This document shows, one piece after another, positions 1 through 7,538 of a stretch of 40,855 nucleotides of DNA. This stretch comes from an uncultured Clostridia bacterium (GTDB lineage Bacteria > Bacillota > Clostridia > Christensenellales > Aristaeellaceae): the NCBI GenBank assembly GCA_944333055.1, contig CALVKT010000035.1:1-40855 (forward strand). Reading direction: 5' to 3'. The notes beneath the pieces are model-generated. The model was not told the origin of the DNA and ran no database searches. It was given only the letters and a program-made list of their open reading frames with translations. The translations under genes were made by a program, and so were the position numbers. The stretch's first letter is position 1; every line of letters starts with the position of its first letter.

Positions 1-385
1 ATAAGATACTGGCATCTCAACTTCTCCAATCATATCCGGATAAGTCATTATACCACAAAATACACAATAACTCAAGATAGTCTCACGATATCATGAGAGT
101 GATTCGGCGTAACAAATGGTGTTACCACTATCCGGAGTTTGACAAAGCCCAGACCTATGTGAAGGTGCCGCCCCAGGACCTCTTTTGACCCTCTCACTTG
201 TAGGCCACTGGAAAGGCTGTTTGTTGCACAGAATAATAATAAAAAGAAAAAGAGAGCTAACTGACTAATCAAAATCAGTTAGCTCTCTTTTTATGAATAA
301 TGAAAAAGTGTTGCCAAATCGTTGCCACGAGCCTTTTCAAAAGCCAAGGAACCGCTTAACTATGCGGTTTTTCAAGACTTTGAAA
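1..385. other. AT-rich flank abutting the guaA 3' end, possible mobile-element edge
   Basis: No convincing gene is seen here. The stretch is visibly richer in A and T than the following 40 kb. It contains a strong bidirectional terminator (251-288), a short hairpin with a T tail (350-372) and a direct repeat of GTTGCCA at 310-316 and 321-327, spaced by 11 bp. It stops exactly where guaA ends. The 3' end of guaA is an established integration site for genomic islands and conjugative elements using tyrosine integrases. I infer a possible element end here, but no integrase is visible and the left side is cut by the window. Confidence 0.4.
251..288. terminator. Bidirectional rho-independent terminator downstream of guaA
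   Basis: A perfect 14-bp stem (251-264 pairing with 275-288) encloses a 10-nt loop. It is followed by a T run on the plus strand, and its minus-strand exit reads TTTTTCTTTTT. It can end asnB-guaA transcription about 100 bp past the guaA stop, and also transcription entering from the left. Confidence 0.85.
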
Positions 386-1942
386 TCATTCCCATTCCAC
401 CGTTGCCGGGGGCTTGGTGGTGATGTCGTATACGATGCGATTGACATGGGGCACCTCGTTGACGATGCGGGCGGAGATCTTGGAAAGCACGTCGTAGGGC
501 AGGCGCGCCCAGTCCACCGTCATGAAATCGTCCGTCGTCACCGCGCGGATGCCCAGCACGTAGTCGTGCGTGCGCTCGTCGCCCATGACGCCGACGGTGC
601 GCGTGTTGGTGAGCACGGTGAAGTACTGGTTGATGTCGCCCTCAAGACCGGCCAGCGCGATCTCCTCGCGCAGGATGGCGTCGCTCTCCCGGACAATCGC
701 GAGCTTGTCCGGCGTGATCTCGCCGATCACGCGGATGGCCAGGCCGGGGCCGGGGAACGGCTGACGCCAGACCATGTCGTGCGGCAGGCCGAGCTCCTCG
801 CCGACGCGGCGCACCTCGTCCTTAAAGAGCATGCGCAGCGGCTCCACCACGCCGCCCGTAAAGCGCCGGGCCACGTCGTCGGGCAGGCCGCCGACGTTGT
901 GATGGGACTTGATGACCGCGCTGCCCTTGACCGAGCCGGACTCGATGACGTCCGGATAGATGGTGCCCTGCGCCAGGAACGTGACGTTTTGCAGCTTGCG
1001 GGCCTCGTCGGCAAAGCACGCGACGAACTCCGCGCCGATCCGCTTGCGCTTGGTCTCCGGATCGCTGATTCCGGCCACGCGGTCGAGGAAGCGCTGCCTG
1101 GCGTCGGCGACGACGAGGTTGACCGGGAACTGCCCGGTAAAGACTTCCCGCACGGACTCTGTCTCGCCCTTGCGCATGAAGCCATGGTCGACGTAGACGC
1201 AGGTCAGGCGGCTGCCGATGGCGCGGCTGATGAGCGCGGCGGCCACGGAGGAATCGACGCCGCCGGAGAGGCCCAGCATGACGCGGCCGTCCTCGCCGAC
1301 CTGCGCGCGAATCGCCTCGATCGCCTGATCGATGAACGCGGTCATCGTCCAGTCGCCCGTGCAGCCGCAGATGCGGTACAGGAAGTTCTGGAGCATGACC
1401 TGGCCTTCCTCGCTGTGGGTGACCTCCGGGTGGAACTGCACGCAATAGATGCGCTTTTGCAGATGGCTCATCGCGCAGAACGCGCAGTTTTCGCTGTGGG
1501 CGATGGAGGAAAAGCCCGCCGGGGCCTGCGTCACATGGTACGTGTGGCTCATCCACATGACGGAGGTCTCCTTCATGCCGGCAAAGAGCGGGCTCTGCGT
1601 GTCGAATGTGACCGGCACGCGGCCGTATTCGCGCTCCGCGGCCTTTTCGACCACGCCGCCCAGCGTGTGCGCTGTGATCTGCATGCCATAGCAGATGCCC
1701 AGCACCGGGATGCCCAGATCGTAGAGCGCGGGGTCAACGCGCGGTGCGTCCGCGTCGAGCACGGAGGCGGGGCCGCCGGAGAGGATGACGCCCACCGGCG
1801 CCTTGGCCTGAATCTCCTGCATGGAGATGGAACACGGGACGACTTCGCAGAAGACCTTCGCCTCGCGCACGCGGCGCGCGATGAGCTGCGTATACTGCGC
1901 GCCGAAGTCGAGGATCAGGATGCCTTGGGGCTTTTGCTGCAT
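386..1942 (-). CDS. guaA: GMP synthase (glutamine-hydrolysing)
   Basis: Converts XMP, ATP and glutamine to GMP, the last step of guanine nucleotide synthesis, in the cytoplasm. The 518-residue product has the usual length. The N-terminal class I glutamine amidotransferase domain shows nucleophile Cys84 (LGICYGM) with His171 and Glu173 (QFHPEV). The ATP-pyrophosphatase domain carries the PP-loop SGGVDSS at 226-232, and the C-terminal dimerisation domain ends in the typical EWE. The ATG at 1942 was chosen because AAGGAG lies about 7 nt before it; an ATG seven codons upstream has no such site. It follows asnB by 33 bp and is probably cotranscribed with it. Its 3' end borders the AT-rich left flank. 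Confidence 0.97.
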   Translation of the reverse strand: MQQKPQGILILDFGAQYTQLIARRVREAKVFCEVVPCSISMQEIQAKAPVGVILSGGPASVLDADAPRVDPALYDLGIPVLGICYGMQITAHTLGGVVEKAAEREYGRVPVTFDTQSPLFAGMKETSVMWMSHTYHVTQAPAGFSSIAHSENCAFCAMSHLQKRIYCVQFHPEVTHSEEGQVMLQNFLYRICGCTGDWTMTAFIDQAIEAIRAQVGEDGRVMLGLSGGVDSSVAAALISRAIGSRLTCVYVDHGFMRKGETESVREVFTGQFPVNLVVADARQRFLDRVAGISDPETKRKRIGAEFVACFADEARKLQNVTFLAQGTIYPDVIESGSVKGSAVIKSHHNVGGLPDDVARRFTGGVVEPLRMLFKDEVRRVGEELGLPHDMVWRQPFPGPGLAIRVIGEITPDKLAIVRESDAILREEIALAGLEGDINQYFTVLTNTRTVGVMGDERTHDYVLGIRAVTTDDFMTVDWARLPYDVLSKISARIVNEVPHVNRIVYDITTKPPATVEWE

Positions 1943-1975
1943 GAAGATTCTCCTTTCATCCATATAAGCATATCG

Positions 1976-3556
1976 TCATTGGCCGCTTGCGCCGTAATTG
2001 GACAGCACACGGGCGGACGGATCGTCGACGTTGCAGCCGGGCCACGTCCTGTTTGGCATCCAGAAGTCGACGATCATCTGCGCCTGTCCGGGGTAGAACT
2101 GTTCAAAGAGCTCGCGATAGAGCAGGCTTTCCTTGGTGAAGGGCCGGGCGTAGTCGTAGGCCAGGCAGCGCTTTGCGGCCTCCTCGTCGGTGTACCGCGC
2201 CTGCGCGAACGCCTTGAGGTCGTCGACCATCGAATGGCCCACGGCGTCGGAGAACGCGGCCTTCTGCCGCCAGAGGATCGCATCGGGCAGCAGGTTGTCC
2301 CCGGCGAACGCCTTGCGGATCAGGTATTTGCCGATGCCCGTACGGTTCATCTTGAGCGCCGGGTCGATGCTCATCGCATAGCGCACGAAGGCGAGATCGC
2401 CGAAGGGCACGCGCGCCTCCAGCGAGTTGACGCTGATGCAGCGGTCCGCGCGCAGCACGTCGTACATGTGCAGCTCGCGAATCCGCTTTTCGGCCTCGCG
2501 CTGGAAGCTGAACGCGTCGGGCGCAAAGTCCGTATACTTGTAGCCGAAGAGCTCGTCGGAGATTTCGCCGGTGAGCAGCACGCGCACGTCGGTGTTTTCG
2601 TGGATGTGCTTGCACACCAGATACATGCCGATGCTCGCGCGGATGGTCGTGATGTCATACGTGCCCAGCAGCTCGACGACGCGGGGGAGCGCGTCGAGCA
2701 CGTCCTGCTGCGTGATGATGACCTCCGTGTGCTCGCTGCCGATGAAGTCGGCGACCATGCGCGCATACTTGAGGTCGATGGCGTCCACATCCATGCCCAC
2801 GGCGAACGTGCGAATCGGCTTGTCGAGCATCCGCTGGGCGATGGCGCACACCAGCGAGGAATCCAGACCGCCGGAGAGCAGGAAGCCCACGGGCGCGTCG
2901 GCGTCAAGGCGCTTGCGCACGCCTTCCACAAGCAGATCGTGCAGCTTTTCGCAGGCAGTGTGATCGTCGTCCATGGAGAACTGATCGACGTGCGCGGGAT
3001 CGGCATAGCGCACGAACTGACCGTCTGCCCAGTAGCAGCCGGGCGGGAAGGGGAGGATTCTGCCGCACAGGCCCGTCAGGTTCTTCGGCTCGCTGGCAAA
3101 GGCCATGCCGCCGTCCGGCAGTTCGCCGTAATACAGCGGGCGGATGCCGATGGGGTCGCGTGCGGCGATCAGCGTGTTCTTCTTCGCGTCGTACAGGATC
3201 AGCGCAAATTCCGCATCGAGCGTGCGGAACATGTCAAGGCCGTATTCCCGGTAGAGCGGGAGCAGAATCTCGCAGTCGGACTGGCTGGCAAACGCGTATT
3301 TGGCCATCAGCCGGTCGCGAATGGGGCGAAAGCCGTACAGCTCGCCGTTGCAGACCACGCAATCCCCGTCGAGCTGGAAGGGCTGCATGCCGCGCTCGTC
3401 GAGGCCCATGATGGCAAGACGATGAAAGCCGAGATAACCGCAGGGCGTCTCCATCAGGCGGCTCATGTCCGGGCCGCGGGATCGCGTGCGCTCAAAGCCT
3501 GCGCGAAGCTTTTCCTGCGGAACGGATTTGCCGATGACACCGAAAATCGAACACAT
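1976..3556 (-). CDS. asnB: Asparagine synthase (glutamine-hydrolysing)
   Basis: Makes asparagine from aspartate using ATP and glutamine. The protein is 526 residues, slightly shorter than the E. coli AsnB it resembles. It begins Met-Cys-Ser-Ile-Phe-Gly, placing the N-terminal nucleophile Cys at position 2 once Met is removed, the hallmark of the glutaminase domain. The synthetase domain shows the PP-loop SGGLDSS at 228-234. AGGAGGTG lies about 7 nt before the ATG. It is the first gene of a two-gene operon with guaA; both use glutamine amide nitrogen. A sigma-A type promoter lies 70 bp upstream. I looked for a T-box leader and saw none. Confidence 0.95.
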   Translation of the reverse strand: MCSIFGVIGKSVPQEKLRAGFERTRSRGPDMSRLMETPCGYLGFHRLAIMGLDERGMQPFQLDGDCVVCNGELYGFRPIRDRLMAKYAFASQSDCEILLPLYREYGLDMFRTLDAEFALILYDAKKNTLIAARDPIGIRPLYYGELPDGGMAFASEPKNLTGLCGRILPFPPGCYWADGQFVRYADPAHVDQFSMDDDHTACEKLHDLLVEGVRKRLDADAPVGFLLSGGLDSSLVCAIAQRMLDKPIRTFAVGMDVDAIDLKYARMVADFIGSEHTEVIITQQDVLDALPRVVELLGTYDITTIRASIGMYLVCKHIHENTDVRVLLTGEISDELFGYKYTDFAPDAFSFQREAEKRIRELHMYDVLRADRCISVNSLEARVPFGDLAFVRYAMSIDPALKMNRTGIGKYLIRKAFAGDNLLPDAILWRQKAAFSDAVGHSMVDDLKAFAQARYTDEEAAKRCLAYDYARPFTKESLLYRELFEQFYPGQAQMIVDFWMPNRTWPGCNVDDPSARVLSNYGASGQ

Positions 3557-3626
3557 GATCAGGCACCTCCTGGGATATGAGGCAGATGGGGGACGCTCTG
3601 TGCACAGGGCAGATTTACGCGTCTGT

Positions 3627-3656
3627 ATTGTAGCGCCGGTTCTTGGAGCGCGTCAA
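3627..3656 (-). promoter_or_regulatory. Sigma-A type promoter of asnB-guaA
   Basis: On the minus strand, TTGACG (3651-3656) and TACAAT (3627-3632) are separated by 18 bp. The predicted leader is about 65 nt. The rest of 3657-3814 shows no gene or recognised regulatory RNA. Confidence 0.75.
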
Positions 3657-3814
3657 TGGTTGAAATGCACAAAATCGGGAGATGATATGGTAAAACTTGC
3701 GGTTTTTGCGAATTTGAACCGCGAGAACGCCTAAAAATTGAATAAATCCTTCGTCAGAAACCAAAAATGCAGCGCCCAAGCCGATTGACGCGGCGAAGAA
3801 AACGCCCGGATGAC

Positions 3815-3843
3815 GAAGCCCGACCGGCAGGATTTCGGGCTTC
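3815..3843 (+). terminator. Terminator-like hairpin upstream of proC
   Basis: A perfect 9-bp stem, GAAGCCCGA (3815-3823) with TCGGGCTTC (3835-3843), is followed by TTTGTAG. It lies about 85 bp before proC with no plus-strand gene ahead of it. It could be a terminator for an upstream transcript, an attenuator in the proC leader, or a chance hairpin. Confidence 0.4.
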
Positions 3844-3926
3844 TTTGTAGAATTATAGAAAATGGTTGGATTTGCCTGTCGCTTCAAAGCGATGCGGGGC
3901 GGCCACAAAAGAAGGAGGCAAGCCGA

Positions 3927-4721
3927 ATGAAACTCGGTTTTATCGGAGCGGGCAACATGGGTTCCGCCATTTTAAAGGGCGTTTTGCATGCGGGCAACCT
4001 GCACGCGCAGGACATTGCCGTCACGGATAAGGTGCAGTCGCAGTGCGCGCGCTTTGCGCAGCAGGGCGTGCGCGTGATGCAGGACAATCGCTCGCTTGTG
4101 CGCGCGTGCGACTGCGTGCTGCTGGCCGTCAAGCCGGTGTATGCGGCGCAGGTGCTGGGGGAGATCTACGAGGAGCTTGACGGCAAGTTCGTCATCTCCA
4201 TCGTCGCCGGTTGGACGTACGACATGCTGGAGGCTGCGCTGCCGCAGGGCGCGCACTTTGTGCGCGTGATGCCCAATACGCCGCTGGCCGTCGGCGAGGG
4301 CATGAGCCTGCTGTGTACGCGCTGCCGGTGCACGCAGGAGGAATTCGCCTTTGCGCAGAGCGTCTTTGCCGCGGCGGGCAAGGTGCAGCAGGTGGAGGAG
4401 CACGTCTTTGTCGCGGCCACGAGCATCAACGGCTGCGGCCCGGCGTTCGTCTATCAGTTCATCGAAGCGCTGGCCGACGGCGCCGTGCGCTACGGCGTGC
4501 CGCGCGCGATGGCCTATGAGCTGGCCGCGCAGACGCTGATGGGCGCGGCAAAGATGGTGCTGGAGACGGGCGAGCACCCCGGCAAGCTCAAGGACGCCGT
4601 CTGCTCGCCCGGCGGCACGACGATCGAAGGCGTGTATGCGCTTGAAAAGGGCGGCATGCGCGCGGCTGTGATGGACGCGCTCGCCGCGACCATTGAGAAG
4701 ACGAACGCGCTCTCCAAATAA
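3927..4721 (+). CDS. proC: Pyrroline-5-carboxylate reductase
   Basis: Reduces pyrroline-5-carboxylate to proline with NAD(P)H, the last step of proline synthesis. The 264-residue product has the family length. It opens with the Rossmann motif GAGNMG (residues 7-12), has the middle HFVRVMPNTP motif typical of ProC, and the C-terminal region around SPGGTT that binds substrate. The open frame extends 39 codons upstream, but the ATG at 3927 follows AAGGAGG at good spacing and starts like other ProC proteins. No other proline genes are nearby, and it is probably transcribed alone. Confidence 0.95.
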   Translation: MKLGFIGAGNMGSAILKGVLHAGNLHAQDIAVTDKVQSQCARFAQQGVRVMQDNRSLVRACDCVLLAVKPVYAAQVLGEIYEELDGKFVISIVAGWTYDMLEAALPQGAHFVRVMPNTPLAVGEGMSLLCTRCRCTQEEFAFAQSVFAAAGKVQQVEEHVFVAATSINGCGPAFVYQFIEALADGAVRYGVPRAMAYELAAQTLMGAAKMVLETGEHPGKLKDAVCSPGGTTIEGVYALEKGGMRAAVMDALAATIEKTNALSK

Positions 4722-4725
4722 ATCG

Positions 4726-4756
4726 TTGCAGTTATATATGTTATATATTATATAAA
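4726..4756 (+). promoter_or_regulatory. Probable promoter of rnhA
   Basis: TTGCAG (4726-4731) lies 17 bp before TTATAT (4749-4754), or 19 bp before TATAAA (4751-4756). The intergenic stretch is a very AT-rich island directly after the proC stop. The exact -10 is uncertain. Confidence 0.5.
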
Positions 4757-4777
4757 GAAACAGATGGAGTTGTCGAT

Positions 4778-5221
4778 TTGAAGGATATTATCATGTATAC
4801 CGACGGCGCCTGTTCCGGCAATCCCGGTCCGGGCGGCTGGGGCACCGTGTTGATGTTCGGCGAGCACGTCAAGGAGATCTCCGGTTACATGCCGGACACC
4901 ACCAACAACCGCATGGAGCTCTTCGCCGCCGTGCAGGGCTTCACGGCGCTCAAGCAGCCGTGCAACGTGACGCTGTATTCGGATTCGGCGTATCTGGTCA
5001 ACGCGTTTGCTCAAAGGTGGATTGACGGCTGGCAGCGCAACGGCTGGAAGAACGCCGCGAAAAAGCCCGTTGAAAACCAGGACCTCTGGAAATGGCTGCT
5101 CAACGTCATGCAGCCGCACAACGTCAAGATCGTCAAGGTGAAGGGGCACGCGGACAATCCGTGGAACAACCGCTGCGACGAGCTGGCCACCGGTCAGATC
5201 AAGGCGCATCGCGGAAAATGA
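4778..5221 (+). CDS. rnhA: Ribonuclease HI
   Basis: Degrades the RNA strand of RNA-DNA hybrids such as R-loops and primers. The 147-residue product is standard for bacterial RNase HI: YTDGACSGNPGPGGWG near the N terminus carries the first catalytic Asp, the Glu lies in NNRMELFA, the next Asp in YSDSAYL, and the last in the RCDELA segment, with the loop His in KGHADNPWNN. The start is taken as TTG at 4778 because GGAG lies 8 nt before it; an internal ATG at 4793 would cut into the first strand. The gene has its own AT-rich promoter and precedes the recombinase gene by 84 bp. Confidence 0.95.
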   Translation: MKDIIMYTDGACSGNPGPGGWGTVLMFGEHVKEISGYMPDTTNNRMELFAAVQGFTALKQPCNVTLYSDSAYLVNAFAQRWIDGWQRNGWKNAAKKPVENQDLWKWLLNVMQPHNVKIVKVKGHADNPWNNRCDELATGQIKAHRGK

Positions 5222-5253
5222 CCGGCTCAATCGCCGGCGGGGAAGGATCTTTA

Positions 5254-5285
5254 AGACTTCGCAAAACTCAGGTTTTACGAAGTCT
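5254..5285. other. Dif-like inverted repeat before the recombinase gene
   Basis: Two 14-nt arms (5254-5267 and 5272-5285), with one mismatch, flank TCAG. Read as a recombination site it has exactly the dif architecture: an 11-bp arm ACTTCGCAAAA (5256-5266), a 6-bp centre (5267-5272) and an 11-bp arm TTTTACGAAGT (5273-5283), 28 bp in all. The left arm shares its first five bases with Bacillus dif as I recall it. There is no T run after it, so it is not a standard terminator. It ends 20 bp before the start of a XerS-like recombinase gene, which is where difSL sits in streptococci. Function is inferred. Confidence 0.55.
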
Positions 5286-5305
5286 ACAAAGCGAGGAAAC
5301 GACAC

Positions 5306-6412
5306 ATGGCCAACAATTACCACGCGCAGGCCGGACTTGACCGCACCAGGCGCCTGCGCGAACTGCTCGGCGAATTGCCGGACGTCTGCTCGGACTACTT
5401 CATGGCCATCGAGCAGATCACCAGTCCGCTGACGCGCCTGAGCTACGCGTATGATCTCAAGCTCTTCTTTCAGTATCTCTCACAGGAGCTGCCCAAGTTT
5501 GGCGGCAAGCCCATCCGCGACTTCACCGCAGACGACCTCAAGCGCGTCACCAAGCAGGACATCGCGCGCTATGCGCGGTATTTGACGCTCTATGTCAAGA
5601 ACGAGGCGCTCGACGGCGGCCGGATGAACAGCCGCGAGATGACCAATCACGAGTATGGCATCAAGCGCAAATACGCATCCCTGCGGGCGTTTTACAAGTA
5701 TCTGTTTTCCGAAGGGCTGGTCGACGGCAATACGGCGGCGCTCGTGCCGCTGCCCAAGCTGCACGAGCGCGCGATCATCCGGCTGGACGTCGATGAAGTC
5801 GCCCGGATTCTGGATATCGCCGAAAGCGGCCGGGCGCTGCCCAAGACGTATCAAAAATACCACAATGTCACGAAAAAGCGCGATGTGGCGATGCTCTCGC
5901 TGTTTCTGGGCACGGGCATCCGCATCAGCGAGTGCGTCGGGCTGAACATCGACGACGTCGATTTTGAGCAAAATGCGTTCGTCGTCACGCGCAAAGGCGG
6001 CAAGGACGTCATCCTGTACCTGTCCGACGAGGTGGCCGGCGCGCTCAAGGCTTATCTGGCCGAGCGCCGGCAGATCGAAGCGCTGCCCGGCCACGAAAAC
6101 GCCTTCTTCCTGTCCATCCAGCGCAGGCGGATCACGCAGCGCGCCGTCGAAAACATGGTCAAGAAGTACGCGTCCATCGCGGCGCCGCTCAAAAAGAAGA
6201 TCAGCCCGCACAAGCTGCGCAGCACGTTCGGCACGAATCTCTACCGGGAGACCGGCGACATCTACCTGGTGGCGGATGTGCTGGGTCACTCCGATGTCAA
6301 CACCACGCGCAAGCACTACGCGGCCATCGCCGAGGATCACCGGCGCATCGCCGCACAGAAGACCGTCCTGCGCGACGATCATCCGGCGCTCGACGACGCG
6401 CCGGACGCATAA
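5306..6412 (+). CDS. Tyrosine recombinase, XerS-like
   Basis: The 368-residue product is a complete tyrosine recombinase. Residues about 25-140 form the SAM-like core-binding domain. The catalytic domain shows Arg206 (GTGIRISE), Lys in RKGGKD (230-233), His302 and Arg305 (HKLRST), His328 (GHSDVNTT) and nucleophile Tyr338 (KHYAAI). Length and the long N-terminal domain resemble single-recombinase XerS more than XerC or XerD at about 300 residues. AGGAAA precedes the ATG. A dif-like repeat lies in its leader, suggesting that it resolves chromosome dimers. It could instead be a general Xer-family enzyme acting elsewhere. A bidirectional terminator follows. Confidence 0.85.
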   Translation: MANNYHAQAGLDRTRRLRELLGELPDVCSDYFMAIEQITSPLTRLSYAYDLKLFFQYLSQELPKFGGKPIRDFTADDLKRVTKQDIARYARYLTLYVKNEALDGGRMNSREMTNHEYGIKRKYASLRAFYKYLFSEGLVDGNTAALVPLPKLHERAIIRLDVDEVARILDIAESGRALPKTYQKYHNVTKKRDVAMLSLFLGTGIRISECVGLNIDDVDFEQNAFVVTRKGGKDVILYLSDEVAGALKAYLAERRQIEALPGHENAFFLSIQRRRITQRAVENMVKKYASIAAPLKKKISPHKLRSTFGTNLYRETGDIYLVADVLGHSDVNTTRKHYAAIAEDHRRIAAQKTVLRDDHPALDDAPDA

Positions 6413-6421
6413 ACCCGCATA

Positions 6422-6463
6422 CAAACAACGAAGCCGCAAGATCGCTCGCAGCTTCGTTGTTTG
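6422..6463. terminator. Bidirectional terminator between convergent genes
   Basis: A perfect 13-bp stem, 6422-6434 with 6451-6463, separates the recombinase gene (plus) from the small cysteine-rich gene (minus). The arms begin and end with A/T runs, so it can serve both strands. Confidence 0.75.
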
Positions 6464-6472
6464 ATGTCCGGC

Positions 6473-6676
6473 TCACGGTTCATCCAGATATTCGCTGGCG
6501 TCCATATCGGCGTCGATGATCCCGTCGATTCGGATCGCCCGGTACTGCGTGCCGTCGGTCAGGCCGATGCACTTTTTGCAGTTGTCGCAGACCTTCGTGG
6601 GGTCCAGATCGCACATATTGCACTCGCCGCACTCGATGCATGCACGATCATAGAGCACACAACGGTTGTTGCCCAT
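6473..6676 (-). CDS. Small eight-cysteine protein, function unknown
   Basis: A 67-residue protein with eight Cys at positions 6, 13, 16, 19, 22, 30, 33 and 36. The regular CxxC spacing suggests zinc ribbons or iron-sulfur clusters; which one cannot be told. The C-terminal third is acidic. The frame is open further upstream, but the promoter -10 box (6711-6716) overlaps the next in-frame ATG, so translation must begin at the ATG at 6676, behind a purine-rich stretch. It is divergent from lexA, and the LexA box lies just upstream of its -35, so it may belong to the SOS regulon. I do not recognise a characterised family. Confidence 0.75.
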   Translation of the reverse strand: MGNNRCVLYDRACIECGECNMCDLDPTKVCDNCKKCIGLTDGTQYRAIRIDGIIDADMDASEYLDEP

Positions 6677-6710
6677 GCCTTCTTCCCTGCCCTTTCCCCT
6701 GTTTTTGCCC

Positions 6711-6739
6711 ATTATAGCACGGCCTTTTGGCCAATTCAA
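6711..6739 (-). promoter_or_regulatory. Promoter of the small cysteine-rich gene
   Basis: On the minus strand, TTGAAT (6734-6739) and a perfect TATAAT (6711-6716) are separated by 17 bp. The spacer contains a GGCC-TTTT-GGCC inverted repeat. Confidence 0.8.
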
Positions 6740-6749
6740 GCGGAATATG

Positions 6750-6763
6750 AGAACATATGTTTG
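6750..6763. promoter_or_regulatory. LexA (SOS) box between divergent promoters
   Basis: AGAACATATGTTTG matches the Firmicutes LexA/DinR operator consensus (CGAAC, four bases, GTTCG) at nearly all dyad positions. It ends 7 bp before the lexA -35 and begins 10 bp beyond the -35 of the divergent cysteine-rich gene, so it could control both. LexA autoregulation through such a box is established in Bacillus. Confidence 0.8.
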
Positions 6764-6770
6764 AATTTGC

Positions 6771-6800
6771 TTGATTTTCTGTGACGCGATATGCTATAAT
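6771..6800 (+). promoter_or_regulatory. Promoter of lexA
   Basis: TTGATT (6771-6776) and TATAAT (6795-6800) are separated by 18 bp, just downstream of the LexA box. Confidence 0.75.
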
Positions 6801-6833
6801 GAAGCCAATCAACCGGAGAAAGGCTGTGGCAGC

Positions 6834-7460
6834 ATGGCAGGACAGAAGCCCAGGGGCGATACGCAGGAGAAGATCCTCGCCTATATCCAGGCGGAGATTC
6901 AGTCGCGGGGTTATGCGCCCTCCGTGCGCGAGATCGGCGAAGCCGTCGGCCTCAGCTCCACATCCACCGTGCATGGCCACCTCAGACGCCTTGAAAAGAA
7001 GGGCCTGCTCCATCGAGACGCCATGAAGCCGCGCGCCATGGGCCTTTCCGGCCCGGCGGCTTCCGCGCCGCACGGCGGCGAGCAGCAGGTGCTCAGCCTG
7101 CCCATCATCGGCCGCGTGGCCGCCGGACAGCCCATTCTGGCGGAAGAGAACATCGACGAGCTGATGGCGCTGCCGGTCGATCTCGTCGGCGAAGGCGAGC
7201 ATTTCATCCTGCGCGTGCGCGGCGACAGCATGATTCAGGCCGGCATCCTCAACGACGACTACATCGTCGTGCGCAGGCAGCAGCACGCCAACAACGGCGA
7301 AATCGTCGTGGCGCTGATCGAGGACGAGGCGACGGTCAAGCGCTTCTACAAGGAGAACGGCCACTTCCGCCTTCAGCCGGAGAACGACGCGATGGCGCCC
7401 ATCATCGTGCCCTCGGTCGAGATCATCGGCAAGGTCGTCAGCCTCCTGCGCCGGTTCTGA
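6834..7460 (+). CDS. lexA: SOS repressor LexA
   Basis: Represses DNA-damage genes and cleaves itself when RecA filaments form. The 208-residue product has an N-terminal winged helix (about 1-70, with [13 protein letters not shown] as the recognition region), an Ala97-Gly98 cleavage site (RVAAGQP) and the S24-type catalytic dyad Ser132 (GDSM) and Lys169 (EATVKRF). All functional residues are present. GAGAAAGG lies 10 nt before the ATG at 6834; the frame extends upstream but through the promoter. It is divergent from the cysteine-rich gene and ends at a bidirectional terminator. Confidence 0.97.
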   Translation: MAGQKPRGDTQEKILAYIQAEIQSRGYAPSVREIGEAVGLSSTSTVHGHLRRLEKKGLLHRDAMKPRAMGLSGPAASAPHGGEQQVLSLPIIGRVAAGQPILAEENIDELMALPVDLVGEGEHFILRVRGDSMIQAGILNDDYIVVRRQQHANNGEIVVALIEDEATVKRFYKENGHFRLQPENDAMAPIIVPSVEIIGKVVSLLRRF

Positions 7461-7478
7461 CAAAAAATGGAAAAGCAA

Positions 7479-7507
7479 AAAGCGTCGGATCGTCTATCCG
7501 GCGCTTT
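7479..7507. terminator. Bidirectional terminator between lexA and the DUF1292 gene
   Basis: A 12-bp stem with one mismatch (7479-7490 with 7496-7507) and a 5-nt loop. The minus-strand exit reads CTTTTTGC. The plus exit is weaker (CATTTG). Confidence 0.7.
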
Positions 7508-7538
7508 CATTTGTTGTTGCGGTGGTCGCAGCGCGCAA

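Noticed and set aside
93-188. A 31-codon plus-strand frame in the left flank
   Set aside because: Too short, with no ribosome site and no recognised family; it might be a gene remnant but cannot be supported.
350-372. Hairpin with T tail as the guaA terminator
   Set aside because: The stem is only 6 bp and the T run is on the plus strand, opposite to guaA; the 14-bp hairpin at 251-288 fits better.
293-3580. A continuous 1095-codon plus-strand frame opposite asnB and guaA
   Set aside because: It is the antisense shadow of two well-conserved GC-rich genes; the translation is low in complexity (rich in Ala, Arg, His, Asp, Val) with no domain.
3557-3926. T-box or other amino-acid riboswitch for asnB or proC
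   Set aside because: No AGGGTGGNACCGCG-type T-box sequence or other recognised motif was found on either strand.
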